The notes under the pieces: generated by a model
What the model was told of the DNA's origin: nothing
Seen by the model: only the letters and a program-made list of their open reading frames with translations
The model's database searches: none
Program-made: the position numbers and the translations under genes
DNA from: Blautia faecis
GTDB taxonomy: Bacteria > Bacillota > Clostridia > Lachnospirales > Lachnospiraceae
Assembly (NCBI RefSeq): GCF_020554845.1
Contig: NZ_JAJCIA010000008.1
Coordinates: 59,515 to 123,514, forward strand
DNA length: 64,000 nt
Reading direction: 5' to 3'
In this document: one piece after another, positions 44,810-53,104 of the stretch
How positions within the stretch are numbered: the first letter of the stretch is position 1
Layout of the letters: the number at the start of each line of letters is the position of its first letter

Positions 44810-45178
44810 CGAAAGCGGATTGCGAATGTCCTATTTGTAACGTACACGAATGTAAATGGGCATCTGATTCCGAATCTTACCTATAAATCCGGTGAACAGA
44901 TGGAGCGGATTGGCAAGTATGGGTTCTTACGCAGAGATTATCTGAAGAACCATAAAAATTCTCTGTATCAGGTCATGCTTCTGCAGGACACCATTGGAGA
45001 ACATCTTCTGGAAGTGGATAAGGCAGCCAGAGAACGGGAAGAGGTAATTCTGAAGCAGTTAGAAGAAAAAGAACCATTGCCGGACAAAGAAGCAGATCAG
45101 ATGGCATGGGTGAGAGCTGCCAACCAGCACAGAGCGATTGCAGAAGAGATTATTTTCAAGGAATTGATTTATATTTAA
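44810..45178 (+). pseudogene. TnpV transposon-encoded protein, start lost
   Basis: From 44810 the frame reads through VTYTNVNGHLIPNLTY, then IGKYGFLRRDYLKNHKNSLY and ends in AAREREEVILKQLEEKEPL plus ADQMAWVRAANQHRAIAEEI. This is the TnpV family found in conjugative transposons of gut Firmicutes. No ATG, GTG or TTG lies before residue 30, where the first ATG is internal (44900), so the intact start seems lost. It suggests residual mobile-element DNA. Confidence 0.7.
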
Positions 45179-45291
45179 ATGGGGGGATGAGGTCGTGGAT
45201 TGCGACCTCATTATTATGTGAGAACATGAAATAGCAGTAGGCATAATGAGAAAAATAGGGTAATATAACAGTAAGCAATTGGTGTAGTTTT

Positions 45292-45312
45292 GAAATGCCG
45301 ATTTGGCATTTC
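45292..45312 (+). promoter_or_regulatory. Perfect small palindrome before the DUF1016 gene
   Basis: GAAATGCC-GATTT-GGCATTTC lies 22 bases before the DUF1016 start codon. It may be an operator or a leader hairpin. Confidence 0.4.
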
Positions 45313-45334
45313 AAGTTATAGAAGGGAATTGATA

Positions 45335-46384
45335 ATGAAAAAAGAGATATTAATAGCAGATAATATTGACAACATTTATGATGAAATAAATGCGTTGATC
45401 AGGGAAAAGAAAACTAATGTAAAAAAAGTTGTGAATGATGCCATTATTTCTCTTAATTGGGGAATTGGAAAAAGACTTAGTGTGGAGTTAACTGGAAATA
45501 ATAAGCCTGAGTATGGAAAAAAAGTTGTTACAGAAGTCAGTAAAAGGCTGGAACAGGAGTATGGTTCGGGATTTGATAAAACATCAATTTCAAGAATGAT
45601 TAAGTTTTATCAGGAATTTCCTGACTTCGAAAAAGTTGCGACACTGTCGCAACAATTGACCTGGTCGCATTTTGTAGAGATTCTGCCAATACAAGATGAG
45701 TTAAAAAGAGATTTTTATGCCGCAATGTGTATGCAGGAAAACTGGTCAGTGCGAACACTGCGTGAAAGAAAAAAATCCATGCTTTATGAACGAACTGCAA
45801 TATCGAAGAAACCAGAAGAAACGATTAAAAATGAAATTGCAGAATTACGAGATGATGGAAAAATGAGTCTGGATCTTTTTTACAGAGATCCATATATGCT
45901 TGATTTTCTCGGTTTACGTGATACTTATAGTGAAAAAGATTTAGAAAATGCTATTCTTGCAGAATTAGAAAAATTTATTCTGGAAATGGGATCGGATTTT
46001 GCATTTTTAGCAAGACAGAAACATTTTGTACTGGATGGCAAGGACTACTATATGGATTTATTATTCTATCATAGAGGCTTGAGAAGGTTGGTTCTTGTTG
46101 AACTAAAGCTTGGAGAATTTGAACCGCAGGATAAAGGACAAGTCGAACTGTATTTGCGATGGCTGGAAAAGAATGAAAGAGTGGAAGGTGAAGAAAGTCC
46201 GGTTGCACTTATATTATGTGCAGAAAAATCACAGGAAACCATAGAATTAATGCAATTGGATCATGGAAATATCCATGTGGGACAGTATATGACCCAAATG
46301 CCCCCAAAAGAACTTCTGGAACAGAAGCTATCCCTTGCTATTGCAAATGCGAGAGAATTGTTAGAACAGAGGAAAGAAGAATAA
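45335..46384 (+). CDS. DUF1016 (YhcG-type) PDDEXK nuclease domain protein
   Basis: This protein of 349 residues starts at the ATG at 45335 after GAAGGG. The N-terminal half is a DUF1016_N-like DNA-binding or helical region containing WGIGKRLSVEL and QQLTWSHFVEILPI. The C-terminal half is a nuclease fold: FVLDGKDYYMDLLFYHR and LVLVELKLGEF provide the D...ExK residues. Such proteins are frequent near restriction-modification, defence and mobile loci, and YhcG-like members are linked to DNA repair or recombination. Here it stands alone between a TnpV remnant and the chimeric gene, so it was probably acquired with the element. The gene looks intact. Confidence 0.85.
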   Translation: MKKEILIADNIDNIYDEINALIREKKTNVKKVVNDAIISLNWGIGKRLSVELTGNNKPEYGKKVVTEVSKRLEQEYGSGFDKTSISRMIKFYQEFPDFEKVATLSQQLTWSHFVEILPIQDELKRDFYAAMCMQENWSVRTLRERKKSMLYERTAISKKPEETIKNEIAELRDDGKMSLDLFYRDPYMLDFLGLRDTYSEKDLENAILAELEKFILEMGSDFAFLARQKHFVLDGKDYYMDLLFYHRGLRRLVLVELKLGEFEPQDKGQVELYLRWLEKNERVEGEESPVALILCAEKSQETIELMQLDHGNIHVGQYMTQMPPKELLEQKLSLAIANARELLEQRKEE

Positions 46385-46477
46385 AAATTTTGAATTTAAT
46401 AATGAAATACAGAGAAAGGCGTGAGTCATAGAAATATGGCTTGCGTCTTTTTCTGTCTGGAAAGGAAGTGGGGTAGA

Positions 46478-47206
46478 ATGGCACAAGTCTTTCGTGTAGA
46501 ACGAAACAAGAATTTTACTGTAATGTGCAACCCTCATTTCAAGAACAAAAATTTGTCATTAAAGGCAAAGGGACTGTTATCCCTGATGTTAAGTCTGCCA
46601 GAGGACTGGAATTACAATATGCAGGGACTGGCAACATTGAGCAGAGATGGGATTGATCATGGGTATGGAAACATGAAAACAGCCACCAGATGCTTTCCAT
46701 CCGGTGTAGCCAGATATGACAAGGAGCCAATCTTTCAGAATAATCTTCTTTTTTACAATGGTATGTATTATCAGATTGGAGAAGAACACAAGGAGTTCTG
46801 TGCAGAGAAAACGCAGGATGAGGACGGTGCAATGGTCATAACACAGAATCCTACCCTTGCTCCGGCGGTACAGAAATCAAAGTATGAACCGAAAGCACAG
46901 GAAGCCGATGTCAGTGTCAGCTCCGATACAGTCAAGGACGCTACCGCTTTCTTGGAAACATTCTTTAAGCTCTATCCGATAGCTACGGAAAAGGAACTTG
47001 CCTACTATGTCAAAGACGGCGTGCTTGCTCCTGTATCCGGCGATTATGTATTTTCGAAACTGGTAAATCCTGTCTTTACCAAAGATGGCGATAACCTCAA
47101 GGTCAGTGTGTCTGTGAAATATCTGGATAACAAATCGAAAATGACACAAATCTCACAGTATGAGCTTGTGCTTCATAAGGACGATAACTGGAAGATTGTA
47201 GGATAA
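46478..47206 (+). CDS. In-frame chimera: RepA N-terminus + ParM N-terminus + TcpC C-terminus
   Basis: The frame runs 242 residues from the ATG at 46478 (AAAGGAAG). Residues 1-60 (MAQVFRVERNKNFTVMCNPH, LLSLMLSLPEDWNYN) match the start of plasmid/ICE replication initiators of RepA_N type. Residues 59-116 (IDHGYGNMKT, LFYNGMYYQIGEEHKEF) match the start of ParM/actin-like segregation proteins, which open with an IDHGYGN phosphate loop. Residues 114-242 (DEDGAMVITQNPTLAP, FLETFFKLYPIATEKELAYY, QISQYELVLHKDDNWKIVG) match the C-terminus of TcpC, the Tn916-type conjugation protein. Junctions fall on shared ID and DED codons. It is a deletion scar of a conjugative element; whether it makes a product is unknown. 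Confidence 0.75.
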   Translation: MAQVFRVERNKNFTVMCNPHFKNKNLSLKAKGLLSLMLSLPEDWNYNMQGLATLSRDGIDHGYGNMKTATRCFPSGVARYDKEPIFQNNLLFYNGMYYQIGEEHKEFCAEKTQDEDGAMVITQNPTLAPAVQKSKYEPKAQEADVSVSSDTVKDATAFLETFFKLYPIATEKELAYYVKDGVLAPVSGDYVFSKLVNPVFTKDGDNLKVSVSVKYLDNKSKMTQISQYELVLHKDDNWKIVG

Positions 47207-47254
47207 AATCAAAAGGCTTGCTTTCGTATAAACTACGGACAGCAGGCCTAAATA

Positions 47255-47560
47255 TTACATTAAATGTATATCACTCCATTTTTTCATATCTTGAAGAATC
47301 GGTACAAAACTTTTCCCTAAATCAGTTAAAGAATATTCTACTTTCGGTGGGACTTCTTGATATACATATCGTGAGATAAACCCATCTTGCTCTAATTCTC
47401 TAAGCTGTTTCGTCAAAGTAGACTGTGTAATATCGCCTAATCTTCGGCGTAGTTCCCCGAATCTTTGGATTTCATATTCTGAAATATACCACAAAATAGT
47501 TATTTTCCACTTTCCACTTAAAATATTTTGGAAAATGTGAAAAATATGTGAAATTAGCAC
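47255..47560 (-). CDS. HxlR-family regulator, 5' truncated
   Basis: This 101-residue frame carries most of an HxlR winged helix: ILSGKWKITILWYISEYEIQ, then LTKQLRELEQDGFISRYVYQ and VEYSLTDLGKSF. Normal relatives start with about 20 residues including a conserved cysteine before SGKWK; here that part is replaced by MLISHIFHIFQN, which is read from the hsp20 upstream repeat. So its 5' end was probably lost when the repeat copy was joined. The gene may be inactive. It is followed by the chimeric gene on the other strand. Confidence 0.7.
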   Translation of the reverse strand: MLISHIFHIFQNILSGKWKITILWYISEYEIQRFGELRRRLGDITQSTLTKQLRELEQDGFISRYVYQEVPPKVEYSLTDLGKSFVPILQDMKKWSDIHLM

Positions 47561-47576
47561 TCGCCTCTTGACAGTG
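47531..47576 (+). repeat. Right 46-bp copy of the hsp20 upstream segment
   Basis: Counterpart of 44560-44604, 2971 bases away. This copy carries the complete CIRCE and active-looking promoter of hsp20. Confidence 0.8.
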
Positions 47577-47596
47577 CTAACAATGCGTGTTATATT
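47554..47596 (+). promoter_or_regulatory. CIRCE operator and sigma-A promoter of hsp20
   Basis: TTAGCACTC (47554-47562), 9-base spacer, CAGTGCTAA (47572-47580): a CIRCE with one mismatch to the consensus right arm. It overlaps TTGACA (47568-47573), 17-base spacer, TATATT (47591-47596). Repression by HrcA and induction by heat are expected. Confidence 0.85.
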
Positions 47597-47694
47597 ACAT
47601 GCAGAACAAAGGAAGAGAGAAAAAGAAATCTTCCAGTTTCAACAACGATGTTAATTAAACACGCAAGTGTTCACAATATAAGGAGGAATGGATT

Positions 47695-48129
47695 ATGTTA
47701 ATGCCTAGTATTTTTGGAGAAGATTTATTTGATGACTGGATGAGATTACCTGTAGAAAGAGAGAATCACAGAGGTTACAGAGCTGCTGAATTGATGAAGA
47801 CAGATATTAAGGATGTGGATGGAAATTATGAGCTGAGCATTGATCTTCCAGGATTCCATAAAGAGGATGTGAAGATTCAGCTGAAGGATGGCTATCTGAA
47901 CATTCAGGCTTCCAGAACCGAGAATAAAGATGAGAAAGACAATAACGGCAAATACGTTCACAGAGAGCGTTACACCGGACAGTGCTCCAGAAGCTTTTAT
48001 GTAGGTAAGGAACTGGAGCATGAGGACATCCATGCGAAATATGACAATGGTGTTCTGACTGTTACTTTCCCGAAGGAAGCGAAGAAGAAAGTGCCGGAAG
48101 AGAAGAAGTTTATTTCTATTGAAGGCTGA
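47695..48129 (+). CDS. hsp20: Hsp20/alpha-crystallin small heat-shock protein
   Basis: This 144-residue chaperone has an alpha-crystallin domain: YELSIDLPGFHKEDVKIQLK, then LNIQASRTENKDEKDNNGKY and ADVHAKYDNGVLTVTFPKEA-like (here HEDIHAKYDNGVLTVTFPK). It holds unfolding proteins without ATP. The ATG follows AAGGAGG by 9 bases. It has its own CIRCE-controlled promoter with a leader of about 90 bases. The 635-base gap after it contains a terminator and MITE/repeat fragments and no gene. Confidence 0.92.
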   Translation: MLMPSIFGEDLFDDWMRLPVERENHRGYRAAELMKTDIKDVDGNYELSIDLPGFHKEDVKIQLKDGYLNIQASRTENKDEKDNNGKYVHRERYTGQCSRSFYVGKELEHEDIHAKYDNGVLTVTFPKEAKKKVPEEKKFISIEG

Positions 48130-48499
48130 TTTCCGGGGAAAGAGCTGTTTTAACAGATAAGAATTCCCACAGGAAACTGATAACAGATAATAACTGGCGC
48201 GGAGCAGTTCACCTGCTTCGTGCCGATGAAATAAATGATTGAAATAGATAATTGAATTAGATAATACAGAGTGTGCATTAGCCGTAAATCAGAAGCGGCG
48301 GCTGATATTGCCGACTTACATAAGTAACAAGTGAAAGCGGCAGAGCATGTTTTATTTGATGTGCTTGCAGTGTATGGATTATTCAGCGATATTGAAATAA
48401 TGGTAAACAGCTTCTTTTATATAGATTGTGTTTTAGATTGTGTTTCATTTTAAGACGATTTTCTAATTTACATAGATTTTGTTTCATACCCCCTCATTT

Positions 48500-48528
48500 C
48501 CTGCCGGCTACCCACCGGCAGGTTTTTT
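48500..48528 (+). terminator. Strong terminator downstream of hsp20
   Basis: CCTGCCGG (48500-48507) pairs perfectly with CCGGCAGG (48515-48522), followed by TTTTTT. It is 370 bases after the hsp20 stop; the sequence between shows no gene. Confidence 0.85.
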
Positions 48529-48599
48529 CTTATGTCTTTACATCATTTCACCTGTCTGCTATACTTGTCTGGAATTGTTGATGACTGCGAAAGACAGAA

Positions 48600-48667
48600 C
48601 AAAAATCTCTCACAAATTGTGATGCATATCTTGCAGAAAGCCTTTTTCAAACAGGCTTCAGAGCGTG
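48600..48667. mobile_element. MITE fragment (left half, inverted)
   Basis: In reverse orientation TGTTTGAAAAAGGCTTTCTG, CAAGAT, CATCACAATTTGTG and GAGATTTT follow the left half of the 13977-14140 element in the same order, with a few changes. Confidence 0.65.
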
Positions 48668-48709
48668 AAAACAAGATGCTGCTGCAGTAATCGTGGATGG
48701 CAAAAACAT

Positions 48710-48735
48710 GTTACTGTTACTCCGTTCACAGTAAC
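48710..48735. repeat. Short GTTACTG palindrome
   Basis: GTTACTG (48710-48716) and CAGTAAC (48729-48735) form a hairpin just upstream of the exonuclease gene. The core TAACTGTGAA on its reverse side resembles the centre of the 61-bp repeat family, so it may be a degenerate member. Confidence 0.4.
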
Positions 48736-48764
48736 AAAAACATTTTCAGAGAAGGAATTTACTC

Positions 48765-49715
48765 ATGAATTATATTGTATTTGACCTGGAATGGAATCAG
48801 AGTCCAGGGGGAAAAAGGTGGTCTAACAGCCGTCTGCCTTTTGAAATCATAGAAATCGGCGCCATAAAACTAAATGAAGAGAAAGAAATTGTGGATAGCT
48901 TTCAGCGTCTGATCAAGCCCCAGGTGTACAATTGGATTCATGACAGCATCCATGAAGTGATTCACATGAATTATAAGGATCTGCAGAAAGGAACTCTTTT
49001 CCCACAGGCCATCACGGAATTTTTGGAATGGTGTGGCGAAGAATATATTTTCTTTACCTGGGGAAATCAGGATGTAATGGAACTGCAGCGGAACATGAAA
49101 TATTATGGAAAACTTTCCCTGCTCAAAGGTCCGGTGACTTATTATGATGTGCAGAAATTATTTGCTATTCGTTATGAAGAAAATGACGAGCGCCGTGCTC
49201 TGGAATTTGCTGCTGATAAAATGGGCGTGGAGAAGAAAATGGATTTTCACCGCGCTCTGGGAGATGCTTATTATACTGCATGTATTCTCCAGAAAATAGA
49301 AGATAAATACATTTTTCCAAACTCATCCCTGGACGTGTATCAGAATCCCAAGAGCAAGCGTGAAGAGATTCACATATCCTATCCAACCTATGATAAATAT
49401 GTATCCCGGGAGTTCTATTCCCGCGAAAAAGCCATGAAGGACCGGGAAGTAACCAGCACGAAATGTCCATTGTGCCATAATCCTGCCAAGCGTAAGATCC
49501 GTTGGTTTATGAATAATTCCAAGGTTTACTACAGTGTGTCCCTCTGTCAGGAGCATGGCTTTGTACTGGGAAAAATCAGGATTCGCCGAACGGAAGATAA
49601 TAAGTACTATGTAATTAAGAAGCTCACCAATGTAACCGATGAAGAAGCCGATGAAATCCGCCAGAAACGTGATGCGCATCGTGCCAAACGGAGACTGAAG
49701 AAAGAAGAGCAGTAA
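48765..49715 (+). CDS. DEDDh-type 3'-5' exonuclease with C-terminal zinc-ribbon-like segment
   Basis: This 316-residue protein opens YIVFDLEWNQ with catalytic D7 and E9. A second acidic residue lies in WGNQDVMELQ, and FHRALGDAYYT supplies the His and Asp of the DEDDh group (RNase T/DnaQ fold). After about residue 180 the sequence has CPLCHNPAKRK and later SLCQEHG, which could form a zinc-binding site. It probably trims RNA or DNA ends in the cytoplasm; the substrate is unknown. The start codon follows AGAAGGA. It is transcribed alone. Confidence 0.85.
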   Translation: MNYIVFDLEWNQSPGGKRWSNSRLPFEIIEIGAIKLNEEKEIVDSFQRLIKPQVYNWIHDSIHEVIHMNYKDLQKGTLFPQAITEFLEWCGEEYIFFTWGNQDVMELQRNMKYYGKLSLLKGPVTYYDVQKLFAIRYEENDERRALEFAADKMGVEKKMDFHRALGDAYYTACILQKIEDKYIFPNSSLDVYQNPKSKREEIHISYPTYDKYVSREFYSREKAMKDREVTSTKCPLCHNPAKRKIRWFMNNSKVYYSVSLCQEHGFVLGKIRIRRTEDNKYYVIKKLTNVTDEEADEIRQKRDAHRAKRRLKKEEQ

Positions 49716-49767
49716 ATCCGTGAAACTACTTCTTGTAACGAATGAAAAACTAACATTTGGTTAATAG

Positions 49768-49840
49768 AAAAATCCCCTCCAATCACATATGCTGATTATA
49801 AGTAATACAACAACAGCGTATAAAAAAGGAGGGGTTTTTA
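49768..49840 (+). promoter_or_regulatory. Leader hairpin that sequesters the ribosome site of the following gene
   Basis: ATCCCCTCC (49772-49780) pairs with GGAGGGGT (49828-49835), which is the Shine-Dalgarno of the gene at 49840. A second stem ATATGCTG (49787-49794) / CAGCGTAT (49814-49821) stacks inside. The right arm runs into TTTTTA and the ATG. It could hide the ribosome site or serve as terminator for the exonuclease gene, or both. Confidence 0.6.
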
Positions 49841-51123
49841 TGAGTTTAAGAAATTATTTTTACAGGTTTGGGAAATACATTCTGACATTTTTCTTTGTAA
49901 CACTGCTGCTGGTTCTCTTTGGTCCGCTGCGGGCGCAGGCTGCTATCACCAAGGAAGTTACCTCGGATGGTTTTAAACTCAGCGGAACGGGCAGCATGAA
50001 TGTGTGGGATGGAGACGAATTCCGCTACTATATCGGCTATCAGATCCCTCATGAAGACTCCATGGATTACAAGGTAGATGTGACTATGACTTTTCAAAGC
50101 TCCAGTCTGACGCCAGGCAGGGCAAGCGTGTATCTGGATGACGACAGCATACCCTTATATTCAAACGGAGGTACGGTGCTGCAGGGCTCAGCCACGTTCT
50201 CCAAATCTGATGAAATGGAATTGATGGAAATATTTGTAAATTATGATAGTTTTCCAAGTGAGCAGAACGTAGATTTTTCCATCACTGTAAATGTGCGGGA
50301 AAATCGCAAAAACGCAGATATTGCCATTTATCCGCCGGAAAACAATTACGATAAAACCACAGGAATGTTCCTGGTAACGGTTGATGATCCTTATGTTTTT
50401 TATTCAAATAAGGATTCGTCCAAATATTCTGTAAGTATTTCGGATTCATCAGTGGCACAGGTTACAGGCATTACTCCAAAATCCAATGACAGCTTTGAGG
50501 TGAGCGTATATTTTGCAAAAGCAGGTTCGGCGGATTTCGTTTTTAAATATGGAAATCAGACGAAAAAGGTGACCTTCACAGTAGCGAAAACAGTCATAAC
50601 TGTTTCCAGCTCCATCTCCCTGAAGGTGGGGGATACCACCATGTTTTCCAATTATGTTTTCAAAACCGGCGGTGGAAGCATCACCATCAAGAAAGTGAAA
50701 TCCAGCAATAAAAAGATCGTTGATGCAGCCGGAGGATTCCTGATCGCAAAGAAGCCTGGCACTGCCAAGGTAAGTGCCCTGGTAAATGGCAAGCGGAGAA
50801 CCATAACCGTGATCGTCGGCAAAAAGCCTGCCCCCAAGCCAAAACTGAAACAGCTTCAGGTAAAAGTGAAAGGCTATAAATATTATCCGGATTCCGGCAA
50901 AACCATTTACACAACCCGCTTCACCAATAAATCCAAAAGCACCATCACAAAAGTGAAGCTGAAATTTACCATGACCATTAATGAAGAAATGACCCGCACC
51001 AAAACCTTTAAGGTCAATATAAAACCGGGAAAGACAAAAACCATGAAGCTGAATATAGGAAAACTAATAGCAGATCCTTCAAATATTACGGTGAAATGTC
51101 TGAAATTCTGGTATAAGAGTTGA
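49840..51123 (+). CDS. Secreted Ig-like domain protein
   Basis: This 427-residue protein begins at the ATG at 49840 with signal peptide (LTFFFVTLLLVLFGPLRAQA cleaved before AITKEV). The mature part is beta-rich: a jelly-roll-like region to about 170, a section with DPYVFYSNKDSSKYSVSIS, a BIG2-like bacterial Ig domain (about 255-335; FKTGGGSITIKKVKSSNKKI) and a C-terminal FxLYD-like sandwich. No anchor motif is visible. Function is unknown; adhesion or wall association is likely by analogy. Expression may be controlled at the leader hairpin. Confidence 0.75.
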   Translation: MSLRNYFYRFGKYILTFFFVTLLLVLFGPLRAQAAITKEVTSDGFKLSGTGSMNVWDGDEFRYYIGYQIPHEDSMDYKVDVTMTFQSSSLTPGRASVYLDDDSIPLYSNGGTVLQGSATFSKSDEMELMEIFVNYDSFPSEQNVDFSITVNVRENRKNADIAIYPPENNYDKTTGMFLVTVDDPYVFYSNKDSSKYSVSISDSSVAQVTGITPKSNDSFEVSVYFAKAGSADFVFKYGNQTKKVTFTVAKTVITVSSSISLKVGDTTMFSNYVFKTGGGSITIKKVKSSNKKIVDAAGGFLIAKKPGTAKVSALVNGKRRTITVIVGKKPAPKPKLKQLQVKVKGYKYYPDSGKTIYTTRFTNKSKSTITKVKLKFTMTINEEMTRTKTFKVNIKPGKTKTMKLNIGKLIADPSNITVKCLKFWYKS

Positions 51124-51205
51124 GAAATGAAATTGTAGTAATAGGAGCATTTCGAATAAAGAGATAAAAGAATATTGTGTAAAGTAGAGGAACTACAATA
51201 ATACA

Positions 51206-51252
51206 GGGCTAAGAACGAAAATGCGTAATGCAGTTTTCATTCTTAGCCCTTA
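51206..51252. terminator. Bidirectional terminator between convergent genes
   Basis: GGGCTAAGAA (51206-51215) pairs with TTCTTAGCCC (51240-51249), and inner GAAA/TTTC adds to the stem. It lies between the Ig-like gene and the carboxypeptidase gene. Confidence 0.85.
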
Positions 51253-51254
51253 TT

Positions 51255-52508
51255 CTATAAAGTCGGTGTTGTCAGCAGACTGGTCATGATCGACCGTTCA
51301 TACTGCATTCCCCATCCAACCATCTGGCCATTGAAATAATACTTGCTCTTTAATCTCAATGGTCCCACAGCGTTGGAAAGAATGGCCTGTTTCTTGGTAA
51401 GAACACTGAGGTCTGTTCCTGTGGGGACGGTCACGTATACATTTTTTGTGTAGTAGAATGGATAAGTATTTCCGCAATTATTCAGCAGATACTGTTCACT
51501 TGGAAGATTTTTCTTCGGGACAGGATTCTTGCTGATTTTCATTTTTTTACATTCGAAATTGTCGAAACCGTAATCTAGAAGGCTCTTTGTGTCAGCCCAG
51601 GCGCCATTTACGGAATTCATCACAACTGCAACCAGGGTCATATTGCCGCGCTTGGCATAGGTGATCAGAGTCGCACCGGCAGCATCTGTGTAGCCTGTTT
51701 TTCCACCCAGAACACCATCGTAGGCGTAATCCCTGCCAGCCATCATCTTGTGATGATTGAGCAGATAGCGGGTTTCTGTAAAAATATTGGTAGGCGGAAT
51801 TTCATAAAGATCTGTGGTGAAAAATTTCCTGCAAAGTGGATTCTGCCATGCAGCCTTGGCTATCTTTGCCATGTCGCCTGCGGTGGTTACATGAGTCTCA
51901 TCAGGAAGTCCGTTAGGGTTATTAAAATGGGTGTTTTTGCATCCAAGCTGCTGGGCTCTGGTGTTCATCAGTTCTACAAACTTCTTCACAGAACCGGAAA
52001 CCTCTTCCCCAATACCAAGTGCCATTTCATTGGCTGATTCCAGCATCAGTGCCATAAGACATTGTTCAACTGTAAAAACCTCTCCGGCATCACCATAAAT
52101 GGTGGAGCTTCCCGCTTCAATTCCGTAAGCCGCCTGCTGGGAAAGGGTAAGCTGTGCGTTCACGTCCAGGTTCTCACATCCAAGAAGACAGGTGAGAAGC
52201 TTGGTAATACTGGCCGGGTAAAGCTGAGTATTAGCATTCTTGGAATACAGGACCGCCTCTGTGTTTAAGTCCATGAGAACTGCTGACTGCGCCTCAATCT
52301 TAGGACCCTCCGGCCAACCCTCAATGGAATCGGTATCAGCTGCCTGTGCATAATATTCGGTATGCGGATCCGGAGTAGGAGTGGGAGATTCGCTGGCAGT
52401 GTCTGTAGCTTCTGCCCAGACAGCGCCCGTCTGCCCAAGCAGCATTGCTGCTGTCAGGATTCCACAGAAAATCCGCTTTATTTTCATATGAAGATTTTTC
52501 CTGATCAT
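51255..52508 (-). CDS. Serine-type D-Ala-D-Ala carboxypeptidase (DacF/PBP5 type)
   Basis: This 417-residue S11-family enzyme has a signal peptide (to about residue 32), then the penicillin-binding motifs: SxxK as S100-I-T-K103 in YPASITKLLT, SxN in LESANEMAL, and KTG in GGKTGYTDAAG. It trims the terminal D-alanine from peptidoglycan stem peptides. A smaller C-terminal beta domain follows. A frame opens at 52559, but the ATG at 52508 follows AAGAAAGGA. It is transcribed divergently from the ileS leader with its own promoter. Confidence 0.93.
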   Translation of the reverse strand: MIRKNLHMKIKRIFCGILTAAMLLGQTGAVWAEATDTASESPTPTPDPHTEYYAQAADTDSIEGWPEGPKIEAQSAVLMDLNTEAVLYSKNANTQLYPASITKLLTCLLGCENLDVNAQLTLSQQAAYGIEAGSSTIYGDAGEVFTVEQCLMALMLESANEMALGIGEEVSGSVKKFVELMNTRAQQLGCKNTHFNNPNGLPDETHVTTAGDMAKIAKAAWQNPLCRKFFTTDLYEIPPTNIFTETRYLLNHHKMMAGRDYAYDGVLGGKTGYTDAAGATLITYAKRGNMTLVAVVMNSVNGAWADTKSLLDYGFDNFECKKMKISKNPVPKKNLPSEQYLLNNCGNTYPFYYTKNVYVTVPTGTDLSVLTKKQAILSNAVGPLRLKSKYYFNGQMVGWGMQYERSIMTSLLTTPTL

Positions 52509-52557
52509 ATAAAATCCTTTCTTAAAATAGTACATAAAATTCCCAATACGTAATTGC

Positions 52558-52565
52558 ATTATACC
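52558..52565 (-). promoter_or_regulatory. Extended -10 promoter element of the carboxypeptidase gene
   Basis: On the minus strand TGGTATAAT places a TGn extended -10 about 50 bases before the start codon. A -35 box is not obvious. Confidence 0.5.
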
Positions 52566-52680
52566 ACTTTTCTTTATGTAAAACTATTAAAAGAGTGTGA
52601 ATTGTTCACAGCACCCCGGAAAATCCACAAATTCAGCATTATTTTCCCCTATTCTCCCCATTTTTTCAGCGGAAAAACAC

Positions 52681-52710
52681 TTGACATATAGAAATTCAGA
52701 CCCTTATAAT
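52681..52710 (+). promoter_or_regulatory. Consensus sigma-A promoter of the ileS T-box operon
   Basis: TTGACA (52681-52686), an 18-base spacer and TATAAT (52705-52710). Confidence 0.85.
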
Positions 52711-52734
52711 AGACAGGAAACAGAATAGTTAAAG

Positions 52735-53015
52735 ACTGTGATGGAGACAGTAAGCTGATTTTGAACGTTTAAGGTTGTGCAGACACAGACAGCAGCAATC
52801 TTTTCAGCGAGACGGGGATGGTGTAAGCCCGCCGCAAGTAGATTCAGCCGAAGATCACTCCGGAGTTTTATCTCTGAAGGAACAAGTAGGAGATAACGGA
52901 ATTCCCCCGTTACAGGGAGCGTGTATCGGCTGCGTGTGCAAGCCTGTACAATGTAACAGGTGGTATAACGAGTGCTGACAGCTTTCGTCCTTTTGCAGGA
53001 TGAGAGCTTTTTTTA
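52735..53015 (+). ncRNA. T-box leader, tRNA-Ile specific
   Basis: A leader of about 300 bases precedes ileS. The specifier region reads CCGAAGATCACTCC, with an AUC isoleucine codon at 52854-52856. The T-box sequence AACAGGTGGTATAACGAG (52955-52972) contains TGGT, able to pair with the ACCA end of tRNA-Ile. A terminator hairpin AGCTTTCGTCC / GGATGAGAGCT with T-run ends near 53015. Uncharged tRNA-Ile would favour the antiterminator. An extra short hairpin GAATCCTG-CAGG-CAGGATTC follows at 53026-53045. Confidence 0.9.
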
Positions 53016-53104
53016 TGCAGACGGAGAATCCTGCAGGCAGGATTCTTTATGTAACAGGAAATCCCAACAGCAATCGACTGATAATTTTAAAGGAGGAAAA
53101 AGCT

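Noticed and set aside
53000..53104. N-terminal extension of IleRS from an ATG at 53000
   Set aside because: The segment lies in the T-box terminator and leader; the TTG at 53105 with AAAGGAGG fits the family start.
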